Origin: Bacteroidales bacterium
GTDB lineage: Bacteria; Bacteroidota; Bacteroidia; Bacteroidales; P3
Direction of reading: 5' to 3'
Length of the DNA stretch: 7,761 nt
NCBI GenBank assembly: GCA_017507285.1
Contig: JAFWBF010000214.1
Span: forward strand, 1 to 7,761
Positions 1-6,409 of this stretch are shown here, in pieces. The position numbers and the translations under genes are program-made. The notes below the pieces were generated by a model that was not told the DNA's origin, did not search any database, and saw nothing but the letters and a program-made list of their open reading frames with translations. Every line of letters begins with the position of its first letter. The stretch's first letter is position 1.

Positions 1-225
1 GCGTTTCAGAGATATCAGAGTATTGTTGGCCACCTTGTATATCCATGTTCGCTCGCCACTTCGACCATCAAACTGAGGATAATATCGCCATAACATACAC
101 AACACTTCCTGAAACATATCACTCACCTCCCATGCTGCACCTATACGATAACTACTACAAATATGCCATATAAAATCCTTATGCCGACATATCATTTCTT
201 TAAACCTTTGATCGTTGTTATCCAT
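1..225 (-). CDS. ECF-type RNA polymerase sigma factor, N-terminal part (cut by left window edge)
   Basis: An open frame starts with ATG at 225-223 and stays open for 75 codons to base 1, so the rest of the gene lies outside the window. The protein starts MDNNDQRFKEM. It then looks like sigma-70 region 2, the part that binds core polymerase and the -10 element: a helix with paired aromatic residues (FIWHIC, residues 18-23), the conserved D-x-x-QEVL pattern (36-42), LWRYYPQF (45-52), and the SGERTWIYKVANNTL stretch (56-70) that closes region 2 in Bacteroidota ECF factors. Region 4 is not visible, so the subgroup and any anti-sigma partner cannot be told. The gene lies 157 bases downstream of nadD on the same strand. 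I found no TAnnTTTG element in that gap, so it may be read from upstream or from a promoter type I cannot recognise. The family call is fairly secure; the regulon is unknown. Confidence 0.85.
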   Translation of the reverse strand, partial: MDNNDQRFKEMICRHKDFIWHICSSYRIGAAWEVSDMFQEVLCMLWRYYPQFDGRSGERTWIYKVANNTLISLKR

Positions 226-382
226 AATTCATATTCTTTGAATTTTTATAATGTTGAATATTTGTTTACCTTATTAGGCGAAACAAGAGGGCAAATCACA
301 ACATGTGGAGGTAAAAAAAAATAGATAAATGATTTTTAAGGTGTAATATTTAGGACCTTACAACCCTATTGTTTGAGGATTG

Positions 383-979
383 TTACTTGTAAAAGTTCAT
401 ATCTTCCACATACTTCAACACCTCCGGTGTAAGCATATATTTGGGCGAGTGCCCTTCTTTGATACTATTGCGTATATAGCTTGATGATATATCCATAAGC
501 GGAGCCGAAATCATGGTTACGTTTCTATGTTTTTCCCATTTGCTACCCTTGTAGTTGGGACGCGGATAAACAAATATCTTGTAGTTGTCCAATATATATT
601 GGTAGTTTCGCCATTTGTGGAACGTACAAATATTGTCACTTCCCATTATAAGGCAAAACTCCTTGTTGGGATACTTCTCGGCAAGGTGAGCAAGTGTAAG
701 GGAGGTGTATGATGGTTTGGGCAAATGAAACTCTTCGTCGCAAGCACGGAAACGATAGTTATCGTCAATGGCAACCTTTACCATTTGCAAGCGGTGGTGG
801 TCGGCAAGCAAAGTGCTACGTTCCTTAAGGGGATTGTGTGGCGACACCACAAACCACACCTCATCGATGTCGGCATTTTCCAACATGGCATTGGCAATAA
901 CCAAATGACCTACATGAATAGGGTTGAACGAACCGAAGTACAGTCCAACCCTATTTTTACACAACTGAGTTTGTGGCAT
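383..979 (-). CDS. nadD: nicotinate-nucleotide adenylyltransferase (NadD)
   Basis: This cytosolic enzyme joins nicotinate mononucleotide and ATP to give deamido-NAD and pyrophosphate, a step shared by de novo and salvage NAD synthesis. The 198-residue protein has the normal length for the family. It carries the nucleotidyltransferase motif GSFNPIHVGH (residues 16-25) with the two ATP-binding histidines, SPHNPLK (46-52), PSYT (89-92), MGSDN (112-116) and the C-terminal SSSYIR motif (165-170) that contacts ATP phosphates. The start is the ATG at 979-977, which leaves about 11 residues before the first beta strand; the stop is TAA at 385-383. The gene begins 18 bases after the stop of the secreted-protein gene upstream and probably shares its promoter near 1700. 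The weak hairpin just beyond its stop (360-383) lacks a U tract, so the transcript end is unclear. Confidence 0.95.
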   Translation of the reverse strand: MPQTQLCKNRVGLYFGSFNPIHVGHLVIANAMLENADIDEVWFVVSPHNPLKERSTLLADHHRLQMVKVAIDDNYRFRACDEEFHLPKPSYTSLTLAHLAEKYPNKEFCLIMGSDNICTFHKWRNYQYILDNYKIFVYPRPNYKGSKWEKHRNVTMISAPLMDISSSYIRNSIKEGHSPKYMLTPEVLKYVEDMNFYK

Positions 980-997
980 CGGGATAATATAAATCTA

Positions 998-1597
998 TTA
1001 ATAATATCGATAGTTGGTAATAAAAGCTATACTTTGCAAACGATTACGCTTGAATGTAAACACTTGTGCAAACTCGCCACCTGCCGATACTATACGCAAG
1101 ACGTTGATGTCGGCAATATATGTTTTTGGAAACGCACGGAAAAATGCGGCAAAGACATCGTTCTTTTTCATTCCTACGCATACTTTCAAACGCAACTTTA
1201 TAGCCGGATCTGTAATATTTCCACCTATAATTTCCATTTTACCGGTATTGATACTCGAATAGGTATCAATAAAGCTATCATCCAAACGAGAAATTTTAGT
1301 TACAGGAACACGCAACGAATCGTTGAAGAAATTTTGATAACTCATCTCGCGATACCAATCGAGATACGAACGGTTGATATAAGCATCTACCGAATTGTAT
1401 TTTCCAAGGGGATAATGAACGTATTCCGAACGACATATTACAAACATTGTATCGTCGAAAATTTTAATATCTTTAACTTGATATTCGTCTTTTGCATACG
1501 ATTCCATACGCAAAGAACGTGCACGTTGGCTGATATTTTGTGCTTCAACGCTACAAATACCAAACAGGGCAATGGCTATAAACGCTATTTTTTTCAT
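998..1597 (-). CDS. secreted protein of unknown function
   Basis: I do not recognise the family. The 199-residue protein has a clear Sec signal peptide: MKK, a hydrophobic core (residues 4-15), and a likely signal peptidase I site after VEA (17-19), giving a mature protein that begins QNISQRARS. Cys15 is not in a proper lipobox, so it is probably not a lipoprotein. The mature part alternates charged and beta-prone stretches and has no other membrane segment. The C-terminal third, from VGMKKNDVFAAFF (141-153) to the strand QVFTFKRNRLQSIAF (178-192), loosely recalls the G-M-x-x-x-x-V helix followed by beta strands seen in SmpA/BLIP-like folds; this is a guess from pattern only. The start is the ATG at 1597-1595. 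It is the first gene behind the promoter at 1700-1707 and is followed 18 bases later by nadD. Any role in NAD metabolism is unsupported; the linkage may just be shared transcription. Confidence 0.8.
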   Translation of the reverse strand: MKKIAFIAIALFGICSVEAQNISQRARSLRMESYAKDEYQVKDIKIFDDTMFVICRSEYVHYPLGKYNSVDAYINRSYLDWYREMSYQNFFNDSLRVPVTKISRLDDSFIDTYSSINTGKMEIIGGNITDPAIKLRLKVCVGMKKNDVFAAFFRAFPKTYIADINVLRIVSAGGEFAQVFTFKRNRLQSIAFITNYRYY

Positions 1598-1699
1598 CGT
1601 TATATTATTTATTTTATTAGTCTTAGTTTAATTATCTTACTGATATATTGAACACGAGAGCATATATATAAACAAATACTATCGTTTCCATTTGATGTG

Positions 1700-1729
1700 C
1701 AAAGATACAAAAAAAATCCAACATTGAAA
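1700..1729 (-). promoter_or_regulatory. Bacteroidota-type promoter for the secreted-protein gene and nadD
   Basis: On the minus strand, TATCTTTG at 1707-1700 matches the Bacteroidota -7 consensus TAnnTTTG exactly and is preceded by a T-rich run, as is common in Bacteroidales. The best -33 candidate is TTTC at 1729-1726, 18 bases upstream, one base off TTTG. Transcription would start roughly 5-8 bases past 1700, leaving a leader of about 95 bases before the ATG at 1597. This is the only exact TAnnTTTG element I found in the intergenic regions on this strand. Confidence 0.7.
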
Positions 1730-1788
1730 GTTCTTTTTTGTTCGATTGCTAAAAAACTTACCAAAAAATTAGTCTTTCGGTAGTAGAG

Positions 1789-1802
1789 AGGTATATATAC
1801 CT
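1789..1802. repeat. 14-base perfect palindrome, possible operator or chance AT-rich symmetry
   Basis: AGGTATATATACCT is its own reverse complement. It lies between the terminator of the glycan operon and the promoter at 1700-1707, about 60 bases upstream of the -33 region. Its position would suit an upstream regulator site, but the core is a simple TA run, so chance is a fair alternative. No second copy was seen in the window. Confidence 0.3.
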
Positions 1803-1817
1803 ACATTAATATGAAAC

Positions 1818-1857
1818 AAAAACATCGACAGAACCTGTTGTGTCCTATCGATGTTTT
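1818..1857 (-). terminator. intrinsic terminator of the glycan operon
   Basis: On the minus strand, starting 6 bases after the TAA of the GT-C gene, AAAACATCGA (1857-1848) and TCGATGTTTT (1828-1819) form a perfect 10-bp stem. The stem can extend inward by six more pairs, two of them G-U, to a 7-base loop (ACAACAG). The 3' arm runs into a U-rich tail (GTTTTTGTTTC). The A-rich 5' arm means it could also work in the other direction, but no plus-strand gene needs it. It separates the glycan operon from the secreted protein-nadD unit. Confidence 0.88.
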
Positions 1858-1863
1858 AGTTTA

Positions 1864-4122
1864 TTATCGTATTTGATCTAAATACTCTCTATACATATCG
1901 GCCTCCTTATCATTGCCTTTTTCCTCTGCACTTTCAATAAAGGCTTTATAAAGTTTCACATAAGCCATTCGCTCATCCAACCCCTGAGCTTTATTGATAG
2001 CTACCCATACTTGTGCAAAATTATCATCAATCTGGGCAGCATCTATCATCCTTAGCATTACTTGCTCTGCTCCAAAAAGATTGTTTTGTCGCAGGTATAT
2101 ATCTCTCAAAATAGTATAGGCTCCCATATATTTATGATTATGTTTCAAGATATTTTCACATACATTTGCAGCCTCTACAGGTTTGTTCATCATCAGATTG
2201 GCATAGGCAAGAAAATAGTTTGCATTATCATCCAACGGATCTATCTCAAAATATCTGTTCAAATATAGCATGGCACTATCCGGTCTGGTTTTTTGCAAAT
2301 ATATTTCAGACATATTCAACAATGCGGTCTCATTAAAAGGATTATCGTTCAGCGCCTCATTGTATAAAACTATTGCACTATCCAACTTGCCGGCATTCTT
2401 CAACAGCGAAGCATAGTAGTCGGCTTTTGAAGTACGTTTAAGTACCAGACATATAGGTTTGCCATCTACATCAACCGAATATACAGTATTTTTTGGAGGA
2501 AAAGCTTTACTATTCAAATACTCCGGAGATATCCCAGTAATGGTAAATACAGCATAATCCCAATCAACATTTCCTTTTTGGTACCAACGTGCAAAGGTTA
2601 CTTTGAAATCATTGGTATCATTTCTAAAATAGTTCTTCACACTTGGTACATGCCATGTTGCCACACGTATTTTACCATCTGTTTCCAAACCGGTTTTCTC
2701 GGCATTTTCTTTTATCCACTCGGAAGCTTCGCGTGTGGAATGATAATAATAGTCCAGTTCGTAATTACCCCAAGCCTTGTCAACTCCTCCTGCCAACTCG
2801 TTAAAATAAACATACTCGTAAGGATGATTTTTTACAATATGAATCAATGGCAATATCATCATAACGAAAGGAAGGGCCACCAAGGCAATCTTGGCTTTTC
2901 TGTTCTTCACTAGTTCTATTATATAATTGAATCCCAAACCGGCAAATACAACTATAGAAGGATATGTAAACATGGCATGTCGCCATCCTCCATAAACATT
3001 GGATTTCTGATATATTATCCAAAATATTGGGAATACGAATGTAAATAGTATAAGGCTACTCCAAAATATATTCTTCTTGTCTTTCCATATAAGTATTGCA
3101 TGAAATATCAATCCGACTATTATAGCCAAAGGAACAGTCATAAGTATAAACTTAGGAGTATAGTACCATGGCAAAAAGTCGCTCCATTGCATTTGACCTT
3201 CAAACACCTGGCGTATGGCAATAGCAAACTTAGTCATATTGTCCATAGTATCGATAAAATTATCTACCGGCGATTTGAGCAAGAAGGGCCACAATAATAT
3301 AGATATTCCCATACCTACTACCGATATACCTATGCCCCATCCAAGCATAAGTTTAAGTTCTTGCAGACCTTGTTGCTTAAACAAGCCACCTTTGGTATTT
3401 CGGATATACCAATATATAGCACCAAACAATCCGAAATAAGCCACCAACAATAATCCTGCAAACCGCACACTTATGGCAAAACCAATGGAAAGAGCAAAAA
3501 ATACAGCTGTTTTTATCTTTATCTTTGGAAACTCTTGCAAGAAACGAACTAAACAATATATGCCCAACGACATACCTGTAGCAAGCGGCAAATCCTTGAG
3601 ATTATTGAAACTATGACCCAAAAAACGGGGTGATAAGAAAATAAGAACGAAAGTGATAACTGCAGCTCTCCAACCTGCCAAACGATATGCTATAAGACCG
3701 GCAAACAACATTGCCAACCACCCAAATATACTATTTATAATATGACGTGTACCATATTCATCTTCTATACCAAAAGTTTCGGTTACAAAATAAGCAAGGT
3801 TATCTACACTTTGACCATAATATGGTAAATTGTAATCTTGGGTAACCACTGCTGCAGTGCTGTCTTCGCCACCCGTGGCATAATAGTTATACACATTTTT
3901 GGCATGTTCGCTATGGAAATGCTCATCGCCACTCATACCGGCATCGGTACTCATACACACAATAGATATAAACCCAATGGCTGCCAATGCCCAAAAGACC
4001 ATTTTCCATATCTTGGAACATTTGCTACTATCTGTATCACCTGTCAATCTATTGGCTATAATACCAGTACTTAGGTCATCAGAAGATGTACCCTTCTTTT
4101 TTACATTCTCTTTCTTTGTCAT
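1864..4122 (-). CDS. GT-C membrane glycosyltransferase (PMT/GT39-like) with C-terminal TPR domain
   Basis: Enzymes of this class use a polyprenyl-phosphate-linked sugar at the periplasmic face of the inner membrane and transfer it to a glycan or protein. The 752-residue protein has a short charged N-terminus, a first membrane helix (about 41-58), then a periplasmic loop with the acidic motif GDEHFH (65-70), the place of the catalytic Asp/Glu in GT-C folds. About ten more helices follow up to residue 430. Other landmarks are SPRFLGHSFNNLKDLP (164-179) and YGGWRHAMF (377-385). Residues 430-565 form a soluble region, and 566-700 hold about four TPR units, one with the typical NPFNETALLNMSEIYLQ pattern (594-610). 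I chose the ATG at 4122-4120, 7 bases after the GtrA stop. A TTG ten codons upstream (4152) is in frame but would overlap gtrA, so it is less likely. In the operon it takes the place of the specific transferase (GtrC-type) after GtrB and GtrA. Sugar and acceptor are unknown. The TPR part is probably periplasmic and may hold the acceptor or a partner (inference). Confidence 0.85.
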   Translation of the reverse strand: MTKKENVKKKGTSSDDLSTGIIANRLTGDTDSSKCSKIWKMVFWALAAIGFISIVCMSTDAGMSGDEHFHSEHAKNVYNYYATGGEDSTAAVVTQDYNLPYYGQSVDNLAYFVTETFGIEDEYGTRHIINSIFGWLAMLFAGLIAYRLAGWRAAVITFVLIFLSPRFLGHSFNNLKDLPLATGMSLGIYCLVRFLQEFPKIKIKTAVFFALSIGFAISVRFAGLLLVAYFGLFGAIYWYIRNTKGGLFKQQGLQELKLMLGWGIGISVVGMGISILLWPFLLKSPVDNFIDTMDNMTKFAIAIRQVFEGQMQWSDFLPWYYTPKFILMTVPLAIIVGLIFHAILIWKDKKNIFWSSLILFTFVFPIFWIIYQKSNVYGGWRHAMFTYPSIVVFAGLGFNYIIELVKNRKAKIALVALPFVMMILPLIHIVKNHPYEYVYFNELAGGVDKAWGNYELDYYYHSTREASEWIKENAEKTGLETDGKIRVATWHVPSVKNYFRNDTNDFKVTFARWYQKGNVDWDYAVFTITGISPEYLNSKAFPPKNTVYSVDVDGKPICLVLKRTSKADYYASLLKNAGKLDSAIVLYNEALNDNPFNETALLNMSEIYLQKTRPDSAMLYLNRYFEIDPLDDNANYFLAYANLMMNKPVEAANVCENILKHNHKYMGAYTILRDIYLRQNNLFGAEQVMLRMIDAAQIDDNFAQVWVAINKAQGLDERMAYVKLYKAFIESAEEKGNDKEADMYREYLDQIR

Positions 4123-4129
4123 ATCTTGT

Positions 4130-4519
4130 CTATATTTTTTTCGAATATACAAATAATTTATTCAATATAAATCCCAATAGTCCTACCGGCACCATCATAA
4201 TGGCATCTGCTATATAATTGCTCAATCCTATAGCTTTGAGCAACGCTATACCACCTATATTACATAAATAGACAACACAATAAACCAATACAAACCTAAA
4301 TATTAGTTTATTGCTTGTATTTTTAAAAACCAATACTCCGTATGTTTTAAAATTGAACAACACCCCCAACACTGTACTTCCCAAAGTAGCCACTGAATAG
4401 TGCAAACCTAGAAATACCAACAACGAATACACACCATAACCAAACAATGTATTAAGTATAGCCACCAATACAAATCTTATAAACTCGGGAGTAATATATC
4501 GTTGTAGAAGTTTAATCAT
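4130..4519 (-). CDS. GtrA-family small membrane protein (putative lipid-linked sugar flippase)
   Basis: GtrA-like proteins are small four-helix inner-membrane proteins thought to move undecaprenyl-phosphate-linked sugars to the periplasm. This 129-residue protein has four hydrophobic segments (about 12-35, 42-57, 74-94, 104-122). It shows the family pattern: FIRFVLVAILNT in helix 1, FNFKTYGVLVF after helix 2, and GFILNKLFVY at the C-terminus (117-125), which repeats the N-x-x-x-x-x-V-F/Y theme. The start is the ATG at 4519-4517, inside the end of the GtrB gene: the two frames overlap by 8 bases, which suggests translational coupling. An in-frame TTG at 4543 would add eight residues but only lengthen the overlap. 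The stop is TAG at 4132-4130, 7 bases before the next gene. The family call is firm; flippase activity is a family-level inference. Confidence 0.88.
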   Translation of the reverse strand: MIKLLQRYITPEFIRFVLVAILNTLFGYGVYSLLVFLGLHYSVATLGSTVLGVLFNFKTYGVLVFKNTSNKLIFRFVLVYCVVYLCNIGGIALLKAIGLSNYIADAIMMVPVGLLGFILNKLFVYSKKI

Positions 4520-5474
4520 TTTGTGGGCTGTTATCGGTATCAAAATTAATTCGTTGTTTCTCTATTACAAGCGGACGTTTTTTTACCTGAGTGTGGATAG
4601 CTCCAATATATTCGCCTATTATACCTATAAAAAATAGCTGTATCGAACTAAAGAAGAATAATCCTATAACTAATGGAGCTGTACCTACAATAAAACTATC
4701 CCAATAAACCAACTTATATATGAAATACACTATAGCAACTATCAAACTAAGTATAGCCACACCAAAACCTATGAAACTGGCAAGGCGAAGGGGCAATTTG
4801 CTATGATTGACAAATCCCAACATACCTATATCATAGAGCGTATAGAAGTTATTTTTTGTCTTACCTTTTTCTCGTTTAGGTTGAACATATTCAAGTTCAT
4901 AACGGTCAAATCCCAACTCGGCAATTATACCTCTGAAATATGGATAAGGATCATTTATTTCGGTTCTCAATACATCTATAAACTTCTTGTCATACAATCC
5001 AAATCCGGTAAAGTTCTTTATCTGCTCTGTTTCGGAAAATTTAGCCAATGTATTGTAGAAAAGTTTTCTACACATAAACATCAATGGATTCTCCTTGCTT
5101 TTATTCTTTACACAAGTTATAATCTTGTATCCCTCTTCCCATTTCTTCAACATTTGGGGCAACAACTCCGGTGGGTCTTGGAGGTCTGACACCATCGATA
5201 CCACACAATCGCCGTATGCTTGTAGCATTCCATAGTACGGCGAACGTATGTGTCCGAAATTACGAGCATTGAGAATTATCTTCACATGCTTATCCTCTGC
5301 AGCACATTTGCATAGGATATCTACTGTTTTATCGGTCGAACAGTTGTCTATAAGTATGTGCTCATAATCATATTGTGGCATATTATCAAACTGTTCTTTT
5401 ACCAATCTGATAAGTTTTTCCACATTATCTTGCTCGTTGTAGCAGGGTGTTACAACGCTTACTTTTTTTCTCAT
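4512..5474 (-). CDS. GtrB-like family 2 glycosyltransferase (polyprenyl-phosphate sugar synthase)
   Basis: GtrB/DPM1-like enzymes move a sugar from a nucleotide donor to undecaprenyl phosphate on the cytoplasmic side. The 320-residue protein starts with the GT-A signature VSVVTPCYNEQDNV (5-18). It continues with IDNCSTDKT (42-50), NARNFGHIRSPYYGM (69-83), the metal-binding SDLQDPPELLP (96-106) and the acceptor-site region FTGFGLYDKKF (155-165). Two C-terminal membrane helices (about 231-253 and 263-287) are followed by the typical IGEYIGAIHTQVKKRPLVI tail. The start is the ATG at 5474-5472, which overlaps the epimerase stop as ATGA; a GGAGA stretch just upstream may serve as ribosome site. 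An in-frame GTG at 5489 is possible but unlikely. The pairing with a GtrA-like gene directly downstream supports a lipid-carrier role over direct glycan transfer. The donor sugar (often glucose or GlcNAc in the family) cannot be read from sequence, though the neighbours suggest it may be unusual. Confidence 0.9.
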   Translation of the reverse strand: MRKKVSVVTPCYNEQDNVEKLIRLVKEQFDNMPQYDYEHILIDNCSTDKTVDILCKCAAEDKHVKIILNARNFGHIRSPYYGMLQAYGDCVVSMVSDLQDPPELLPQMLKKWEEGYKIITCVKNKSKENPLMFMCRKLFYNTLAKFSETEQIKNFTGFGLYDKKFIDVLRTEINDPYPYFRGIIAELGFDRYELEYVQPKREKGKTKNNFYTLYDIGMLGFVNHSKLPLRLASFIGFGVAILSLIVAIVYFIYKLVYWDSFIVGTAPLVIGLFFFSSIQLFFIGIIGEYIGAIHTQVKKRPLVIEKQRINFDTDNSPQND

Positions 5475-6388
5475 TTTCTTTCTCTCCACCAGTTAATAGT
5501 TTCTTCTATACCCTTTTCAAATGAATATTCCGGTTCAAAACCTACATCATTTCTCAAATCATCAATATCAGCACACAACATCATTACCTGATTTTTGCCG
5601 TATGGCACTCTGCCTATTCCAAGTTCGGCTTTCGGGTTTATTATGTCTCTTATAGTTTCGACATAATATCGTAGCTCTTTGGCTTTTCCACTGCCCAAAC
5701 AATAAATAGCATCTTTCTTTCCCTTCAATGCTAAAAGGTATAGTGCTTTTGCGGCATCCTTGCAATAAAGATAATCCCACTGCTGCTCACAAGGTGTAAA
5801 CGAAGTGTCTTCGCCTTTCAACAATTTACGTATAGTGGAACTAACCATTGTATTTTCGCCATCATTGGGACCATATACACTAAGTATACGTGCTGTAAGA
5901 TGCTTTATATTCAAATTATTGCACATCATTCTACTCATAAGCTCGGCCGAATATTTTGCCACACCATATCCGTTTTCCGGCTTGCAAGGCAACGAGCTGC
6001 TAAGCAATCCGTCTACCCGGCCAAACTCGGCCTGAGAACCGGCAAAAACAAAAGTAGTACATTTCAGTTTTTGTGATAATTCTACAGCATCTAAGGTATA
6101 CTTTACATTATTGTTTTGAAGATAGAAATTATTCCGGGCCTCTCCTACTGTTCCTTCCCATGCCAAATGGAAAAAAGCATCGGTATCGCCTATAACTTCC
6201 GTATTGGAAGATAACAAATTATCTAACTCACATTCCACCACATTTACCAACGAATGATTGGGTATCATGGCTCTACGTTTCGAATTTGGACGAACAACAG
6301 CTGTAACCTTTATACCCTCGTTTAGCAAGCATTCTATCAGCGAGCTTCCTATCATTCCTGTAGCGCCTGTTATTATTGCCGATTTCAT
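5471..6388 (-). CDS. extended SDR NAD(P)-dependent nucleotide-sugar epimerase/dehydratase/reductase
   Basis: This is a Rossmann-fold enzyme of the extended short-chain dehydrogenase family that acts on nucleotide-activated sugars in the cytosol. The 305-residue protein has the cofactor motif TGATGMIG (7-14), VVRPNSKRR at the end of the second strand (31-39, the basic residues hint at NADP), FHLAW (73-77), and the active-site set: AGSQAEFG (116-123, with Ser118) and YGVAK (141-145, with Tyr141 and Lys145). Downstream it has ILSVYGPND (168-176) and WDYLYCKDAAKAL (204-216), the usual substrate-domain landmarks. All catalytic residues are present. Within the family it could be a 4-ketoreductase (as for CDP-abequose-type sugars), an epimerase or a dehydratase; the sequence alone does not settle this. 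The gene starts at ATG 6388-6386, 21 bases after the transketolase subunit, and overlaps the GtrB gene by four bases, so it belongs to the same pathway. Confidence 0.85.
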   Translation of the reverse strand: MKSAIITGATGMIGSSLIECLLNEGIKVTAVVRPNSKRRAMIPNHSLVNVVECELDNLLSSNTEVIGDTDAFFHLAWEGTVGEARNNFYLQNNNVKYTLDAVELSQKLKCTTFVFAGSQAEFGRVDGLLSSSLPCKPENGYGVAKYSAELMSRMMCNNLNIKHLTARILSVYGPNDGENTMVSSTIRKLLKGEDTSFTPCEQQWDYLYCKDAAKALYLLALKGKKDAIYCLGSGKAKELRYYVETIRDIINPKAELGIGRVPYGKNQVMMLCADIDDLRNDVGFEPEYSFEKGIEETINWWRERK

Positions 6389-6409
6389 GACGTTGTATTA
6401 TTAAAAATA

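Noticed and set aside
226..382. Possible promoter for the sigma factor gene
   Set aside because: No CAAAnnTA (minus-strand TAnnTTTG) is present in the gap. A lone TTTG at 295-292 has no matching -7 element at the right distance.
360..383. Short inverted repeat just after nadD (ACAATCC/GGGTTGT on the minus strand), considered as a terminator
   Set aside because: The stem is only 7 bp with one G-U pair and a 10-base loop, and no U tract follows directly. The nearest T run (minus strand, 321-313) is about 40 bases further on.
725..1651. Plus-strand open frame of 308 codons
   Set aside because: It lies antisense to nadD and the secreted-protein gene, has no recognisable domain, an odd Cys/Tyr/Ile-rich composition, and starts inside nadD. 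The minus-strand frames have clear family motifs or a signal peptide.
1632..1691. Small minus-strand frame of 19 residues in the leader before the secreted-protein gene
   Set aside because: Its ATG lies only a few bases after the predicted transcription start, leaving no room for a ribosome site, and the peptide shows no attenuator-like codon run. A leaderless peptide is not excluded, but there is no positive evidence.
4130..5474. Phage serotype-conversion (gtrABC) lysogenic cassette
   Set aside because: No integrase, attachment-site repeat or phage structural gene is visible, and the gene order differs. The biochemical similarity is kept, the phage origin is not.
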